This document shows positions 46,184-54,468 of a DNA stretch of 64,000 nt, in pieces. Within the stretch, counting starts at the first letter, position 1. Each line of letters starts with the position of its first letter. The stretch is from Halioglobus japonicus (lineage in GTDB: Bacteria > Pseudomonadota > Gammaproteobacteria > Pseudomonadales > Halieaceae): NCBI RefSeq assembly GCF_001983995.1, contig NZ_CP019450.1, positions 2,666,001-2,730,000 on the forward strand. The letters run 5' to 3'. The notes beneath the pieces are model-generated. The model did not search any database, had not been told where the DNA came from, and saw only the letters and a list, made by a program, of their open reading frames with translations. The position numbers and the translations under genes are program-made.

Positions 46184-46714
46184 TTATGCCGGCTTGCGAA
46201 TGACCAGCCCCAGCGCCAACACCGAAATGACCACCAGCACCGAGGATGCGGCCACCAGCATTTCTGCCATGGTGATCCCAAGTGGCATCATCGGGGTAAA
46301 CCCACACAGGGTCTTTACCTCAAACATTGCCGGAAACCACGCATCCAGTGCGAACCAGTCGGGGAAGTTGAGAAAAATTTCACAGGTGCCGTCACCGCGC
46401 CGGTTCTCAACATCCCAAAGGAATTTACAGCGCTCCCAAAGACCAGCCATACACACGATGGCCAGCACGTGGCCGTTAACGTTAAGCCACTTTCTTGCGG
46501 GCAGCACACACATCACTATGGCAAGCAAGGTAAACGCTGCCACCCAGATGCGGGTGTGAATACACACCTGGCAGGGAGGATCGCCAATCACATACTGGTA
46601 GTAGAGGGCCACAGCCTCCATGAAAATGCCGAGCACTGCCAACGCGGCCCAGTAGCCTTTGCTGGTGAAAAATGCGGCAATCGAGGCCCAGATGCTGGTG
46701 GCGGATGTGTTCAT
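46184..46714 (-). CDS. DsbB-like disulfide oxidoreductase, second copy
   Basis: 176 aa from the ATG at 46712-46714. Four membrane segments; first redox pair C48-Q-V-C51 in GDPPCQVCIHTR, followed in the second periplasmic loop by further cysteines (WERCKFLW, DGTCEIF, KTLCGF), so unlike the 34.8-kb paralogue it keeps a candidate second pair. Re-oxidises a periplasmic thiol oxidase using quinone. It sits upstream of the lipid kinase on the same strand (52 bp). Confidence 0.78.
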   Translation of the reverse strand: MNTSATSIWASIAAFFTSKGYWAALAVLGIFMEAVALYYQYVIGDPPCQVCIHTRIWVAAFTLLAIVMCVLPARKWLNVNGHVLAIVCMAGLWERCKFLWDVENRRGDGTCEIFLNFPDWFALDAWFPAMFEVKTLCGFTPMMPLGITMAEMLVAASSVLVVISVLALGLVIRKPA

Positions 46715-46852
46715 AAAATGCTCTCTCTTGAGCGCGCTAGTATAACGGTTAATCCACAATAAATATGAACAGCTTGTGGATGACTCTTGTAGAACCCTAG
46801 GAAAACCGGCCACAGGCTGCGTCAGCATTGGCCTAGCGGGACACTGGTCAGA

Positions 46853-47572
46853 TCATGACCATTGCGCCGGCAGCTGCGGCGCAATCGCTTTTGACTGCCC
46901 GGGCGCCAGTGCATCGTCGAGTTCAAAGGGGCCAATCGCATAACGATGCAAGGCGAGCACTTCATTGTTAAACCGGCCGAACATGCGCTTGATCTGATGA
47001 TAGCGCCCTTCGCTTAGGGCCACGTCGGCCTGGTGAGTTCCGTCCGACGCCAAGGGTGTCAGCCGCGCGGGCCGTGTGACTATATCTTCAAAGCCGAAAT
47101 GCATGCCCTTTGCAAAGACGGTCACCATGTCCGCTGTCACCGGGTCGCGCAATGTGACCCGGTAGCGCTTGATCACGCCCGAATCGGCGTCACATAACCA
47201 GCGAGAAAAGCGCCCGTCATTGGTCAGGAGCAGCAAGCCCGTCGAATTAAAATCGAGTCGCCCGGCGATATGCAGGTCTGTATCCCTGCCCTCTTCGGGA
47301 ATGAGATCCAGCACGGTAGTGTGGCGGCTGTCACGAGTCGCACTCACTACGCCTGCTGGTTTATTCATCATCAAGTAACGGGGCCGCAGGTTCTGGAGAA
47401 TGTCACCGTCCACCTCCACCCGGGTGAACGGGCCGATGCGGTGATTGGCATCCGCGGCAATATCGCCGTCGATGCGAACCCGACGCTGGGCGAGAAGATG
47501 CTTCACGCTGCGGCGGGGAATCCCTTTGCGCGCACTGATAAATCGATCGAGTCTGGCGTGTTTTGACGGCAT
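46853..47572 (-). CDS. rsuA: RsuA/RluE-type ribosomal pseudouridine synthase
   Basis: 239 aa from the ATG at 47570-47572. N-terminal S4 RNA-binding domain (RLDRFISARKGIPRRSVKHLL), then the catalytic domain with HIAGRLDFNSTGLLLLTNDG; D107 is the catalytic aspartate. EGRYHQIKRMF near 205 is the family's C-terminal motif. Most like the enzyme for 16S rRNA pseudouridine 516. No ribosome-binding site precedes the ATG; a TATAAT at 47585-47580 would place the transcription start at the initiation codon, suggesting a leaderless mRNA. Confidence 0.9.
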   Translation of the reverse strand: MPSKHARLDRFISARKGIPRRSVKHLLAQRRVRIDGDIAADANHRIGPFTRVEVDGDILQNLRPRYLMMNKPAGVVSATRDSRHTTVLDLIPEEGRDTDLHIAGRLDFNSTGLLLLTNDGRFSRWLCDADSGVIKRYRVTLRDPVTADMVTVFAKGMHFGFEDIVTRPARLTPLASDGTHQADVALSEGRYHQIKRMFGRFNNEVLALHRYAIGPFELDDALAPGQSKAIAPQLPAQWS

Positions 47573-47590
47573 ACGCGCTATTATACTGGG

Positions 47591-48529
47591 ATGACACAAG
47601 AAACAAGATTACATATCGGCACCACACCCTGGGACTGGTCGGCGGTCAGGGAAGGCCCTGGCATATCCGAACAGGCCCGTACCGCCGAACAGTACGGCTT
47701 CGATTCGTTCTGGCTTCCCGAGAGCCACTTCAGCGGCGGGCGCAGTGTCCCCGCCCCGCTGCTATTACTGGCCGCAGCAGCGGCAGCCACCTCGCGAATT
47801 GAACTGGGCTGTGTCTCCTACCTCTTGCCAATACGCAACGCGGTGCTGGCCGCCGAGGAAATTGCTGTGCTGGACCGATTGAGCGAGGGCCGTCTTATCC
47901 TCGGCCTCGGGCGGGGTATTGCGCCTGCGATGTTTGAAGCATTCGGGATTGATGCTGGCGACAAGCGCGAACTGTTTGCCCAGCGTCTCCAGCAGATCCG
48001 AGATCTGTGGCAAGCCGATGGTGCGCTCGGGCTTGCTCCCCTGCCCCTGCAGACGCCGGAGCCCAGACTTTGGGCGGCGGCCCTTGGACCCAAAGCCCTG
48101 CAACAGATAGCCTCCCTGGGGCTGCCCTATCTGGCATCCCCCCTGGAGTCTTCTGACCTTCTTGCGCAGAATTTGGCTGCGTATCGGCGCAATGCGCCGG
48201 CCGAGGCTGTGCGCATCACCCCTATTATGCGCACCGTTTTCATCGCTGAGAGTAGCCGCGCCGGCAAAGCGCTTGAGGAGGTGCTGGCCCGACAACTGCG
48301 CGCTGCCGGCAAGTTTGCCGATCAGCAGATAGAAGACGTGGCAATTATCGGTTCAGCGGAATCCGTTCATGCACGGATCGACCTATACCGGGAAGCGCTG
48401 GGTATGACACACCTGATCTTGCGCGCCGGCCTCCCAGGTGTGAGCGCCATCGAAGAGCTGGACAGCGCATGCAAGCTGCTAGAGATGTTCAGTCAGCCGA
48501 ATACGGATGTCGATGCAATACATCGATGA
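47591..48529 (+). CDS. LLM-class flavin-dependent oxidoreductase
   Basis: 312 aa, luciferase-like TIM barrel using FMN or F420. It shows TAEQYGFDSFWLPESHFSGG, IELGCVSYLLP, RNAVLAAEEIAVLDRLSEGRLILGLGRG, the classic LLM signature block. The ATG is 18 bp from the divergent rsuA ATG. The 3' end overlaps the convergent carboxylase gene by 41 bp. Substrate unknown. Confidence 0.9.
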   Translation: MTQETRLHIGTTPWDWSAVREGPGISEQARTAEQYGFDSFWLPESHFSGGRSVPAPLLLLAAAAAATSRIELGCVSYLLPIRNAVLAAEEIAVLDRLSEGRLILGLGRGIAPAMFEAFGIDAGDKRELFAQRLQQIRDLWQADGALGLAPLPLQTPEPRLWAAALGPKALQQIASLGLPYLASPLESSDLLAQNLAAYRRNAPAEAVRITPIMRTVFIAESSRAGKALEEVLARQLRAAGKFADQQIEDVAIIGSAESVHARIDLYREALGMTHLILRAGLPGVSAIEELDSACKLLEMFSQPNTDVDAIHR

Positions 48530-49967
48530 TCTCATCGCGCAGCGACACAGGACTGACAATTTTATCGAACGCCATAGAATCGGCCGGAACCCACGCGCCG
48601 GATTGAATATCCAGCATTCTGGCTGACTCATCCGCTGTCGCCTTGGCAGCGGCATCGCCGCCAATCGCTGGCACGCCCCCCAGTGATACCGAGGGCAACG
48701 CGAGGTTAATCGCCTGTCCGTCCCAGGGGTTCATGCCCATCGCCGAAGAACCAAACCCAAACCCCTTGCGCAGCGTCACGACAATTTTCTGACCCCGGTA
48801 GCGACGCTGCGCGGCAAACATCTTACCGGCCGCCTTGAGAATGCCGTCCCGTTCCGATTGCGGTCCGGGCATCGCGCCGGGGTTATCCAGCATAAACACC
48901 AGGGGCAGACCAAAGTGGTCAGCAACTTCAATAAAATGGGCAGCTTTCTCTGCCGCCTGCGTGGTAATGGCACCCGCCAGCGCTGCCGGCTGATTGGCGA
49001 TGACCATTGTCGGTATACCACCAATCCTGGCAAGAGCCACAACCAGCGAGCTGCCATAACCCGGCTGAAGTTCAAATACGGTCTCTCGATCTGCGACGGC
49101 GTCTATCACCCGCCGCACGTCATACGCTCTCTGGCCATCAGGGGGAATTATGTCGAGCAATGCATCCGTCGCGCACTTTTCGGCGCCCGGTTGTGCCTGC
49201 GGTGCTGTGGTGCTTGCACCGGCGACCAGGCCTACAAAATAGCGCGCCTGGTCGAAGGCCTCGTCCTCCGTGGCGGCTACATTGTGAACCACCCCGCTCT
49301 GGGTTGCGTGCATCTGCGCGCTGCCCAGCTCCTGTGGCGAACACTCGATACCCAGCGAGGCTGCGACCAGTGGCGGCCCCGCGGTAAACAGCGCAGCGTC
49401 CTCTAGCATGATGATGAAATCGGCGAACATACCCGTCAGGGCGCCGTGCCCAGCCGATGGGCCCATGATCATGCTGACCACAGGTACTTTTCCCTTGAGA
49501 TCAGCCACCAGTTGTAGGTCGTTTGGCGTATTCGGATAGCGCTCGAAGCCGTTACTGGCGCGCTCCCCGGCACCTTCAAGCATGAGCACCAGGGGCAGTG
49601 ATTGCTGTGCGGCCAGCGTTACCAGACGTGCCCGTTTTGCCGCATTGGCATGCCCGATAGAACCGCCCTTTACCGTAAAGTCCTCAGCCAGGACCACCAC
49701 TGTCTGGCCGTGCACCGCGCCGGTACCTCCCACCACACCGTCTCCCGCCAACGGCGGTTCTCCATTGGGGTGATTGCCGCCGGCAAGGGCACCTATTTCG
49801 TTGAATGAATCCGAGTCGAGAAAACGCGCAACGCGTTCGCGCGCAGTCAGCCGTCCCCTGCCATGCTGCCGGGCAACGCGTTCCTCGCCGCCCATGGCTT
49901 CAGCACGCGCCTGGCGCTGGTTAAGATCCTGCAGCAGACTTTGCCACTGTTCCCGGTTGCTACTCAT
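48489..49967 (-). CDS. acyl-CoA carboxylase, carboxyltransferase (beta) subunit
   Basis: 492 aa from the ATG at 49965-49967. Crotonase-fold carboxyltransferase with two halves: GRGRLTARERVARFLD and the first oxyanion region VKGGSIGHANAAKRARLV, then LVFMLDNPGAMPG and RKGFGFGSSAMG. It would move CO2 from biotin to an acyl-CoA (propionyl-, methylcrotonyl- or a longer acyl-CoA). No biotin carboxylase/carrier gene is adjacent. The start overlaps the stop of the upstream hydrolase by 4 bp (ATGA), so this is the last gene of the VOC-sulfotransferase-hydrolase operon. Confidence 0.9.
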   Translation of the reverse strand: MSSNREQWQSLLQDLNQRQARAEAMGGEERVARQHGRGRLTARERVARFLDSDSFNEIGALAGGNHPNGEPPLAGDGVVGGTGAVHGQTVVVLAEDFTVKGGSIGHANAAKRARLVTLAAQQSLPLVLMLEGAGERASNGFERYPNTPNDLQLVADLKGKVPVVSMIMGPSAGHGALTGMFADFIIMLEDAALFTAGPPLVAASLGIECSPQELGSAQMHATQSGVVHNVAATEDEAFDQARYFVGLVAGASTTAPQAQPGAEKCATDALLDIIPPDGQRAYDVRRVIDAVADRETVFELQPGYGSSLVVALARIGGIPTMVIANQPAALAGAITTQAAEKAAHFIEVADHFGLPLVFMLDNPGAMPGPQSERDGILKAAGKMFAAQRRYRGQKIVVTLRKGFGFGSSAMGMNPWDGQAINLALPSVSLGGVPAIGGDAAAKATADESARMLDIQSGAWVPADSMAFDKIVSPVSLRDEIIDVLHRHPYSAD

Positions 49968-51196
49968 GACAGGCCACCTTGATGACGAAGCCATGATTGT
50001 AACCAGAAGTTATCGCTTTGCTCGAGCAGGGCAGCGTGAATACGCTCGTAGAGCACCTTGGCGTCGCCGCTCGTGTGAGGCACCAAGTCGAGCAAATGCA
50101 GAGCCTCTATCAGTTCTCCTGCCCCGGCCTTCTCTTCGGCACGCTGGACCACTGCGCTTGTGCCGCCGGCCATCTCGACGAGGTCTGCATGAATGCTGCT
50201 CGCTGGCACGGCATAGAGTTCTGTGGTGGAGCGATGGTGGAACCAGCCGGCGTAGCTTTCCCAGATCGCGCGCACACCCCAGGCGACCTTGCCGTAGCCC
50301 TGCCCTACCTCCAACTCTGGAGGCAGGCTGATGTCGCACATAAGCGTATGAACATCTTTGCCGGCGTTCATGCCGGCCACGGTCTCGTCGTGCACATGCA
50401 TAATCGCACCGTATAGGGCGTCGAGCTCATCTGCGATTAATTGTGCACCTCGCACCGGACCGTGGTGCCCATAGCAAATCATCTCGGGTTCTAGATCACG
50501 AATGCGCTTCACGGCTTCAGCCACCACCAGTGCATCTCGATAACGATCCCCGCGTATCGTGACCAGGTTAGGAAAGTGTCCGAAGGGGCAGCCAAACAAA
50601 TTACCCGTAAAGCAGATCTTGTGCTGCGGCAGCCAGACGATGACCGAATCGTTGGTTTCGGCGCCGGGAATGGCTATCACCTCGAACCGGGTATCCCCAA
50701 CCTCAAAGACATAGGCGTCTTCAACCAGCACATCTGGCTGCGGCGTATCCTGCGCCGGGAAGTTGGTATAATCCTGTGATTTATAGTACTCAAATGCAGC
50801 GGCGAACTTCTGGGTAAAAGCGAACGCAGAGCGCCCGGCACGAAACGGCGCCAGGCGCGCGTCGTAGGCCTGATGCTCTGGGTTGAGTGCGCCGGCTATG
50901 ACTTTCAAGCCGGGGTGTTGTTCGCGGAAATAGGCCGTGCCACCCACATGATCAACATGTCCCTGGGTGAGCACCAGCGCCTGCACTGGCGACGTAGAAA
51001 AGTCGCGAAAATTGGCGCTGATCACCGGTGCTTCCATGCCCATGCCCGTATTGATCTGGACCGCTCCGGCGCTTGTCTCAACCAGGTAGGCATTGGAAAA
51101 GGCCTCGGACAAAACGATAAAATCATTGATTCGCTCGCCGCCAAATCTGGCCGGGTTTGGCTCAACAGGCCGCTGCTTGTATATCGGGTTACGCAT
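49964..51196 (-). CDS. metallo-beta-lactamase-fold hydrolase, alkyl-sulfatase-like, with altered metal motif
   Basis: 410 aa from the ATG at 51194-51196 (7 nt after the sulfotransferase stop). The MBL core reads LVLTQGHVDHVGG (78-86): the first histidine of the usual H-x-H-x-D-H is glutamine (Q78), while H80, D82 and H83 remain. PGAETNDSVIVWLP and CYGHHGPVRG supply later ligands. The C-terminal ~150 residues (GWFHHRSTTELYAVP, then EALHLLDLVPHTSGD) look like the dimerisation domain of SdsA1/BDS1 alkylsulfatases. Together with the sulfotransferase upstream this suggests sulfate-ester chemistry, but the activity is inferred. Confidence 0.8.
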   Translation of the reverse strand: MRNPIYKQRPVEPNPARFGGERINDFIVLSEAFSNAYLVETSAGAVQINTGMGMEAPVISANFRDFSTSPVQALVLTQGHVDHVGGTAYFREQHPGLKVIAGALNPEHQAYDARLAPFRAGRSAFAFTQKFAAAFEYYKSQDYTNFPAQDTPQPDVLVEDAYVFEVGDTRFEVIAIPGAETNDSVIVWLPQHKICFTGNLFGCPFGHFPNLVTIRGDRYRDALVVAEAVKRIRDLEPEMICYGHHGPVRGAQLIADELDALYGAIMHVHDETVAGMNAGKDVHTLMCDISLPPELEVGQGYGKVAWGVRAIWESYAGWFHHRSTTELYAVPASSIHADLVEMAGGTSAVVQRAEEKAGAGELIEALHLLDLVPHTSGDAKVLYERIHAALLEQSDNFWLQSWLRHQGGLS

Positions 51197-51203
51197 AGTG
51201 AAC

Positions 51204-52472
51204 TTACTCGCCGGCCTCAACCTGGATGGGGAATTGTTCAAAGTAGAAATCGAAGCGTTCACGAAGCGCGGCCGGTGTAACACCGAACTGACCAGCCAGG
51301 TCGTAAACAACTTTGCCATGCTTGCCGCGTGGATGCGCCTCAATAAAGGCCTGTAGCTCTGCCTTGGCCTGCTCGGTCATGGGTAATCCTGCCCGTGCAT
51401 AAATGGCTTCCACCATGCCCAGATCATCGGCCATGAACTCGTGGAAGAGCACATCGATACTGCGCTGTGGATCGAGGGCCGGACGATCCCGCATACAGGC
51501 CCTCAACAGGTGCTCTACCCGATCCGCCCAATAGTCGAGGATCGCCGGCGGATCGATGGATTCACGCGACATTCTCTGGCCATATGCCAGCATGGTCACC
51601 GCGGATTGAATGACCGATACCGGGTCACGATGCGTCACCGCGATCGTGGCATCGGGAAACACCGCCTGCAAAACCGGCAGTTGCTCGAGGTGCTGCGGAC
51701 ACTTGAGCACCCAGCGGGTGTGGCTGCCATCGTCACCGTCCTGCCAGGCCAATATCTTGAGTACGGTTTTCATATACTCGTAGTGCGGCGTCTGGTCAGA
51801 GCGATAGTAATGATCACGCCACTGTGGGCTGTGACACAGCCATTCAAAGTTATAGGACGCGAAGTCGGGCCCCATTAACTCCAACTCCTCATGGATGTGA
51901 TCGGGGTCCATGGGATGCATCGCCGCCAGATGTGGCACAGTCTGCTCCGTGACCGCCCAGGCGTCGGCACAGCGCTGGTAGCGTGGATCGGTGCCGTCAG
52001 GCAGAGGCTGCTCACCGGGCACGGGTACCGGCTCATAAGACTCCCACAGCGGCAGTGACCTTAACCGACTGTCGGCAGCCATCAGATTAAGCAAATGTGT
52101 CGTCCCCGAGCGGGGCAGCCCCGCCACAATAATGGGCTGCTTAATCTGGATATCGTGTATTTCCGGGTGCTTGTTAAGCACATCCTGAATGAGCAGCCTG
52201 CTGCGGGCGTACAACAGCAATTTATTGCGCAGACTGAGGCGGCCCAGATTATTGAGGCCGGTGTCAGCCCCCCACTCCGCACAGAGCAGATCAAGTCGGG
52301 TGCGAAAATCTGGGTCGCCAAAATCGTTGAGGGCCAGCGCTTCGCTGGCCTCATCAAGGATTGCTGCAGCATCGAGCTCGACATTCAGTGTCCTGCCGTA
52401 GTCGTGGATAGATTGCTGCAGATCGTTCAGCTGCGGTGCAGCCAGGTCATCGATATGAATGCTGTTGGTCAC
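51204..52472 (-). CDS. PAPS-type sulfotransferase family protein
   Basis: 422 aa from GTG at 52470-52472; a TTG at 52502 would add 10 residues and overlap the VOC gene. The PAPS 5'-phosphosulfate loop is IIVAGLPRSGTTHLLNL (~110-126), and the 3'-phosphate-binding motif VTHRDPVSVIQSAV lies near 275. The C-terminal HPRGKHGKVVYDLAGQFG is typical of this bacterial subfamily (also in the gene at 59 kb). It would transfer sulfate to a hydroxyl of a small lipid-like acceptor; acceptor unknown. Confidence 0.88.
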   Translation of the reverse strand: MTNSIHIDDLAAPQLNDLQQSIHDYGRTLNVELDAAAILDEASEALALNDFGDPDFRTRLDLLCAEWGADTGLNNLGRLSLRNKLLLYARSRLLIQDVLNKHPEIHDIQIKQPIIVAGLPRSGTTHLLNLMAADSRLRSLPLWESYEPVPVPGEQPLPDGTDPRYQRCADAWAVTEQTVPHLAAMHPMDPDHIHEELELMGPDFASYNFEWLCHSPQWRDHYYRSDQTPHYEYMKTVLKILAWQDGDDGSHTRWVLKCPQHLEQLPVLQAVFPDATIAVTHRDPVSVIQSAVTMLAYGQRMSRESIDPPAILDYWADRVEHLLRACMRDRPALDPQRSIDVLFHEFMADDLGMVEAIYARAGLPMTEQAKAELQAFIEAHPRGKHGKVVYDLAGQFGVTPAALRERFDFYFEQFPIQVEAGE

Positions 52473-52482
52473 GGCACTGGAT

Positions 52483-52935
52483 CTACGCGGAATGATTTTC
52501 AAACAATTCCAGGATCACCGGATCGCCATCGCGTTCCAGATAAGAGGCCGCCATGCCCTCTGCAAATCGCTTGTACCAGATTTGCTGGTAGCCATGTGTC
52601 GCCAACTCCTTTACTTTCGCATCGACATCGACGACGACGAAACGCAGATGATGCAGGCCTTCATGCCCTGCCTCGAGAAACTCCTTGTGCGGTGTCTCAC
52701 CAGACACCCACTCAATGAGTTCGATTTCCACATCACCGCTGTTACCGAAGGCAATCTTCAGAGAACTGACTTCGGGGCGCCCCCGATAGTCCCACTCCAT
52801 ATCGGCAGCCTCCATCACGGTAAACTCGCCGAATAAGGGCTGATAGCGCGCTACTGCTTCTTCCAGGTTTTTCACGACAAAGCCGATCTGGTTGACGGGC
52901 GGCAGATCAAGTTCCGCTGCGACCGTTGTCTGCAT
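52483..52935 (-). CDS. VOC-superfamily (glyoxalase/epimerase-like) protein
   Basis: 150 aa with AGGAG 7 nt before the ATG. One vicinal-oxygen-chelate domain: NQIGFVVKNLEEAVARYQPLFG, then EGLHHLRFVVVDVDAKVKEL and PVILELFE, with metal-ligand candidates H96/H97 and E147. The pattern is nearest methylmalonyl-CoA epimerase and lactoylglutathione lyase families. First gene of the minus-strand operon, 51 bp from the palindromic operator. Confidence 0.85.
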   Translation of the reverse strand: MQTTVAAELDLPPVNQIGFVVKNLEEAVARYQPLFGEFTVMEAADMEWDYRGRPEVSSLKIAFGNSGDVEIELIEWVSGETPHKEFLEAGHEGLHHLRFVVVDVDAKVKELATHGYQQIWYKRFAEGMAASYLERDGDPVILELFENHSA

Positions 52936-52985
52936 AAGGCTTCTCCTACTAAAGCACCGGGGATTTAGCGAGAGTAAAAATCTAG

Positions 52986-53012
52986 AACACTTGTTTTATT
53001 AATACAAGTGTT
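52986..53012. promoter_or_regulatory. TetR-type operator palindrome between divergent operons
   Basis: AACACTTGT-9 bp-ACAAGTGTT, perfect 9-bp arms, with flanking A/T that extends the symmetry. The spacer holds TATTAAT, usable as a -10 element. It lies 51 bp from the VOC start and 45 bp from the SDR start, so a dimeric repressor here could control both directions. The TetR at 53806 is the obvious candidate binder. Confidence 0.7.
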
Positions 53013-53056
53013 TTAGTTTTTTATGGCAAGCGTATTTAAACCAGAGGCAAACGGAT

Positions 53057-53803
53057 ATGGCAGGCATTCAATACGACTACCGCGGGGCTAGCGTGCTCGT
53101 GACCGGCGGGACCAGCGGCATCGGTCTGGCAACAGCGCGGGCTTACGCCGACACAGGTGCCGACGTTACTATAACCGGGCGCAAGCAAAGTGCGGATCAG
53201 TACGATGTCGACCTGACCGGGCTGACCTATCGCCAACTTGATGTAAACAGCCGCGAGGATGTCATTGCCTTGGCATCTGACCTCGGCCGCCTGGACATTC
53301 TGGTCAACAATGCGGGCGGCGCCCAGGCCGATGAATGGGGGCACAATGGCTTTGAGCAATCCCTGAACGTCAATCTCAATAGTGCTTTCCATTTGAGCCA
53401 GGCCTGCAAGTCATTGTTGGCCGCGAGCGAATTCAGCGGCGGTGCCAGTGTGATCGGGATTGCCTCGATGACCACGTTTTTCGGATTCGAATGGACGCCA
53501 GGCTACGGCGCTGCCAAGGCTGGCCTGTCGCAGCTCATGAAAACCCTGGGGCTAAGCTGGGGCCCGGAAGGCATCCGGGCCAATGCGGTAGCCGCAGGCT
53601 TTACCCGTACAGGACTCACCGAGCCAGTGTTTCAGCACAACCCGGAGATGGTAGAAGGCATGTTCTCCCGTCAGGGCCTGAAGCGGGCGGGCACGCCAGA
53701 AGATATTGCGGGTGCCGTATTGTTTTTGACCTCCCCCGCCGCAGCATGGATCACTGGGCAGACGCTGGCCGTCGATGGCGGCTACTCCACCGGTATGGGC
53801 TAG
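53057..53803 (+). CDS. short-chain dehydrogenase/reductase
   Basis: 248 aa classical SDR. Cofactor loop TGGTSGIG (16-23), NNAG (84-87), catalytic S137, Y150 and K154 (GYGAAK), and the C-terminal ITGQTLAVDGGYSTG. R42 after the second strand favours NADP(H). Oxidises or reduces a hydroxyl/keto group, here perhaps of a steroid- or fatty-acid-like compound given neighbours. Two bp before tetR, clearly co-transcribed. Confidence 0.92.
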   Translation: MAGIQYDYRGASVLVTGGTSGIGLATARAYADTGADVTITGRKQSADQYDVDLTGLTYRQLDVNSREDVIALASDLGRLDILVNNAGGAQADEWGHNGFEQSLNVNLNSAFHLSQACKSLLAASEFSGGASVIGIASMTTFFGFEWTPGYGAAKAGLSQLMKTLGLSWGPEGIRANAVAAGFTRTGLTEPVFQHNPEMVEGMFSRQGLKRAGTPEDIAGAVLFLTSPAAAWITGQTLAVDGGYSTGMG

Positions 53804-53805
53804 GC

Positions 53806-54468
53806 ATGGAAAAACGCGAGCAAAACAATGCACGCACCCGTCAGCGCCTGCTGGAGGCCGCCGTGTCCCTTTACGGCAGCCGCAGTATTGACTCGGTGTC
53901 ACTGCGCGAAATTGCCCTGGCCGGCGGACAGAAAAACCCGAATGCGCTGCAATATCATTTCGGTGATCGCGACGGCCTGTTACAGGCGATTGTGGACTTT
54001 CATGCCAGTGGTATCGGCGCGCGCCGCCAAGCTTATTTTGAGCGGGCTGGCAGCGGCGAGTGGCCGCCGGCGGAGGCGGTATCCCGCTGCCTCATTATGC
54101 CGATTATTGAGTATGTTGAGGCCAATGCAGCCGGACTGGACTTCGTCAATATTGTCTCGCAGTTGGCGACAAGCAACCACGGCGTCTATGGCCTGGGGAG
54201 CCCTGCGGCCGTCAGCTTTCCCCGTCCGGCTGCGCTGGCTGAGCTGTTCGACGCAGCCTTCGCAGGGCTGCCGCCCGAACAGATACAGCAGCGTATCTAC
54301 CTGATTGTTGACACGGCCTTTCATGCCATTGCCAACATTTTCAAGGCCAGCAGGGAGCTCCCGGCACAGAGCCCGCTGGCTGATCGCCACGCCTTGTGCG
54401 AACAGCTGTTAGCCATGGTTCACGCTTTTATTGTCACGCCCGCTATCTCTGGAGCAGACGCCAAGTGA
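53806..54468 (+). CDS. TetR-family transcriptional regulator
   Basis: 220 aa from the ATG at 53806. N-terminal HTH: ARTRQRLLEAAVSLYGSRSIDSVSLREIALAGGQKNP, then LQYHFGDRDGLLQAI; the rest is the helical ligand-binding/dimer domain. It lies between the SDR and DUF3604 genes (2-bp gap; TGATG overlap), the layout of an autoregulated local repressor probably acting at 52986-53012. The inducer is likely a substrate of the operon. Confidence 0.92.
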   Translation: MEKREQNNARTRQRLLEAAVSLYGSRSIDSVSLREIALAGGQKNPNALQYHFGDRDGLLQAIVDFHASGIGARRQAYFERAGSGEWPPAEAVSRCLIMPIIEYVEANAAGLDFVNIVSQLATSNHGVYGLGSPAAVSFPRPAALAELFDAAFAGLPPEQIQQRIYLIVDTAFHAIANIFKASRELPAQSPLADRHALCEQLLAMVHAFIVTPAISGADAK

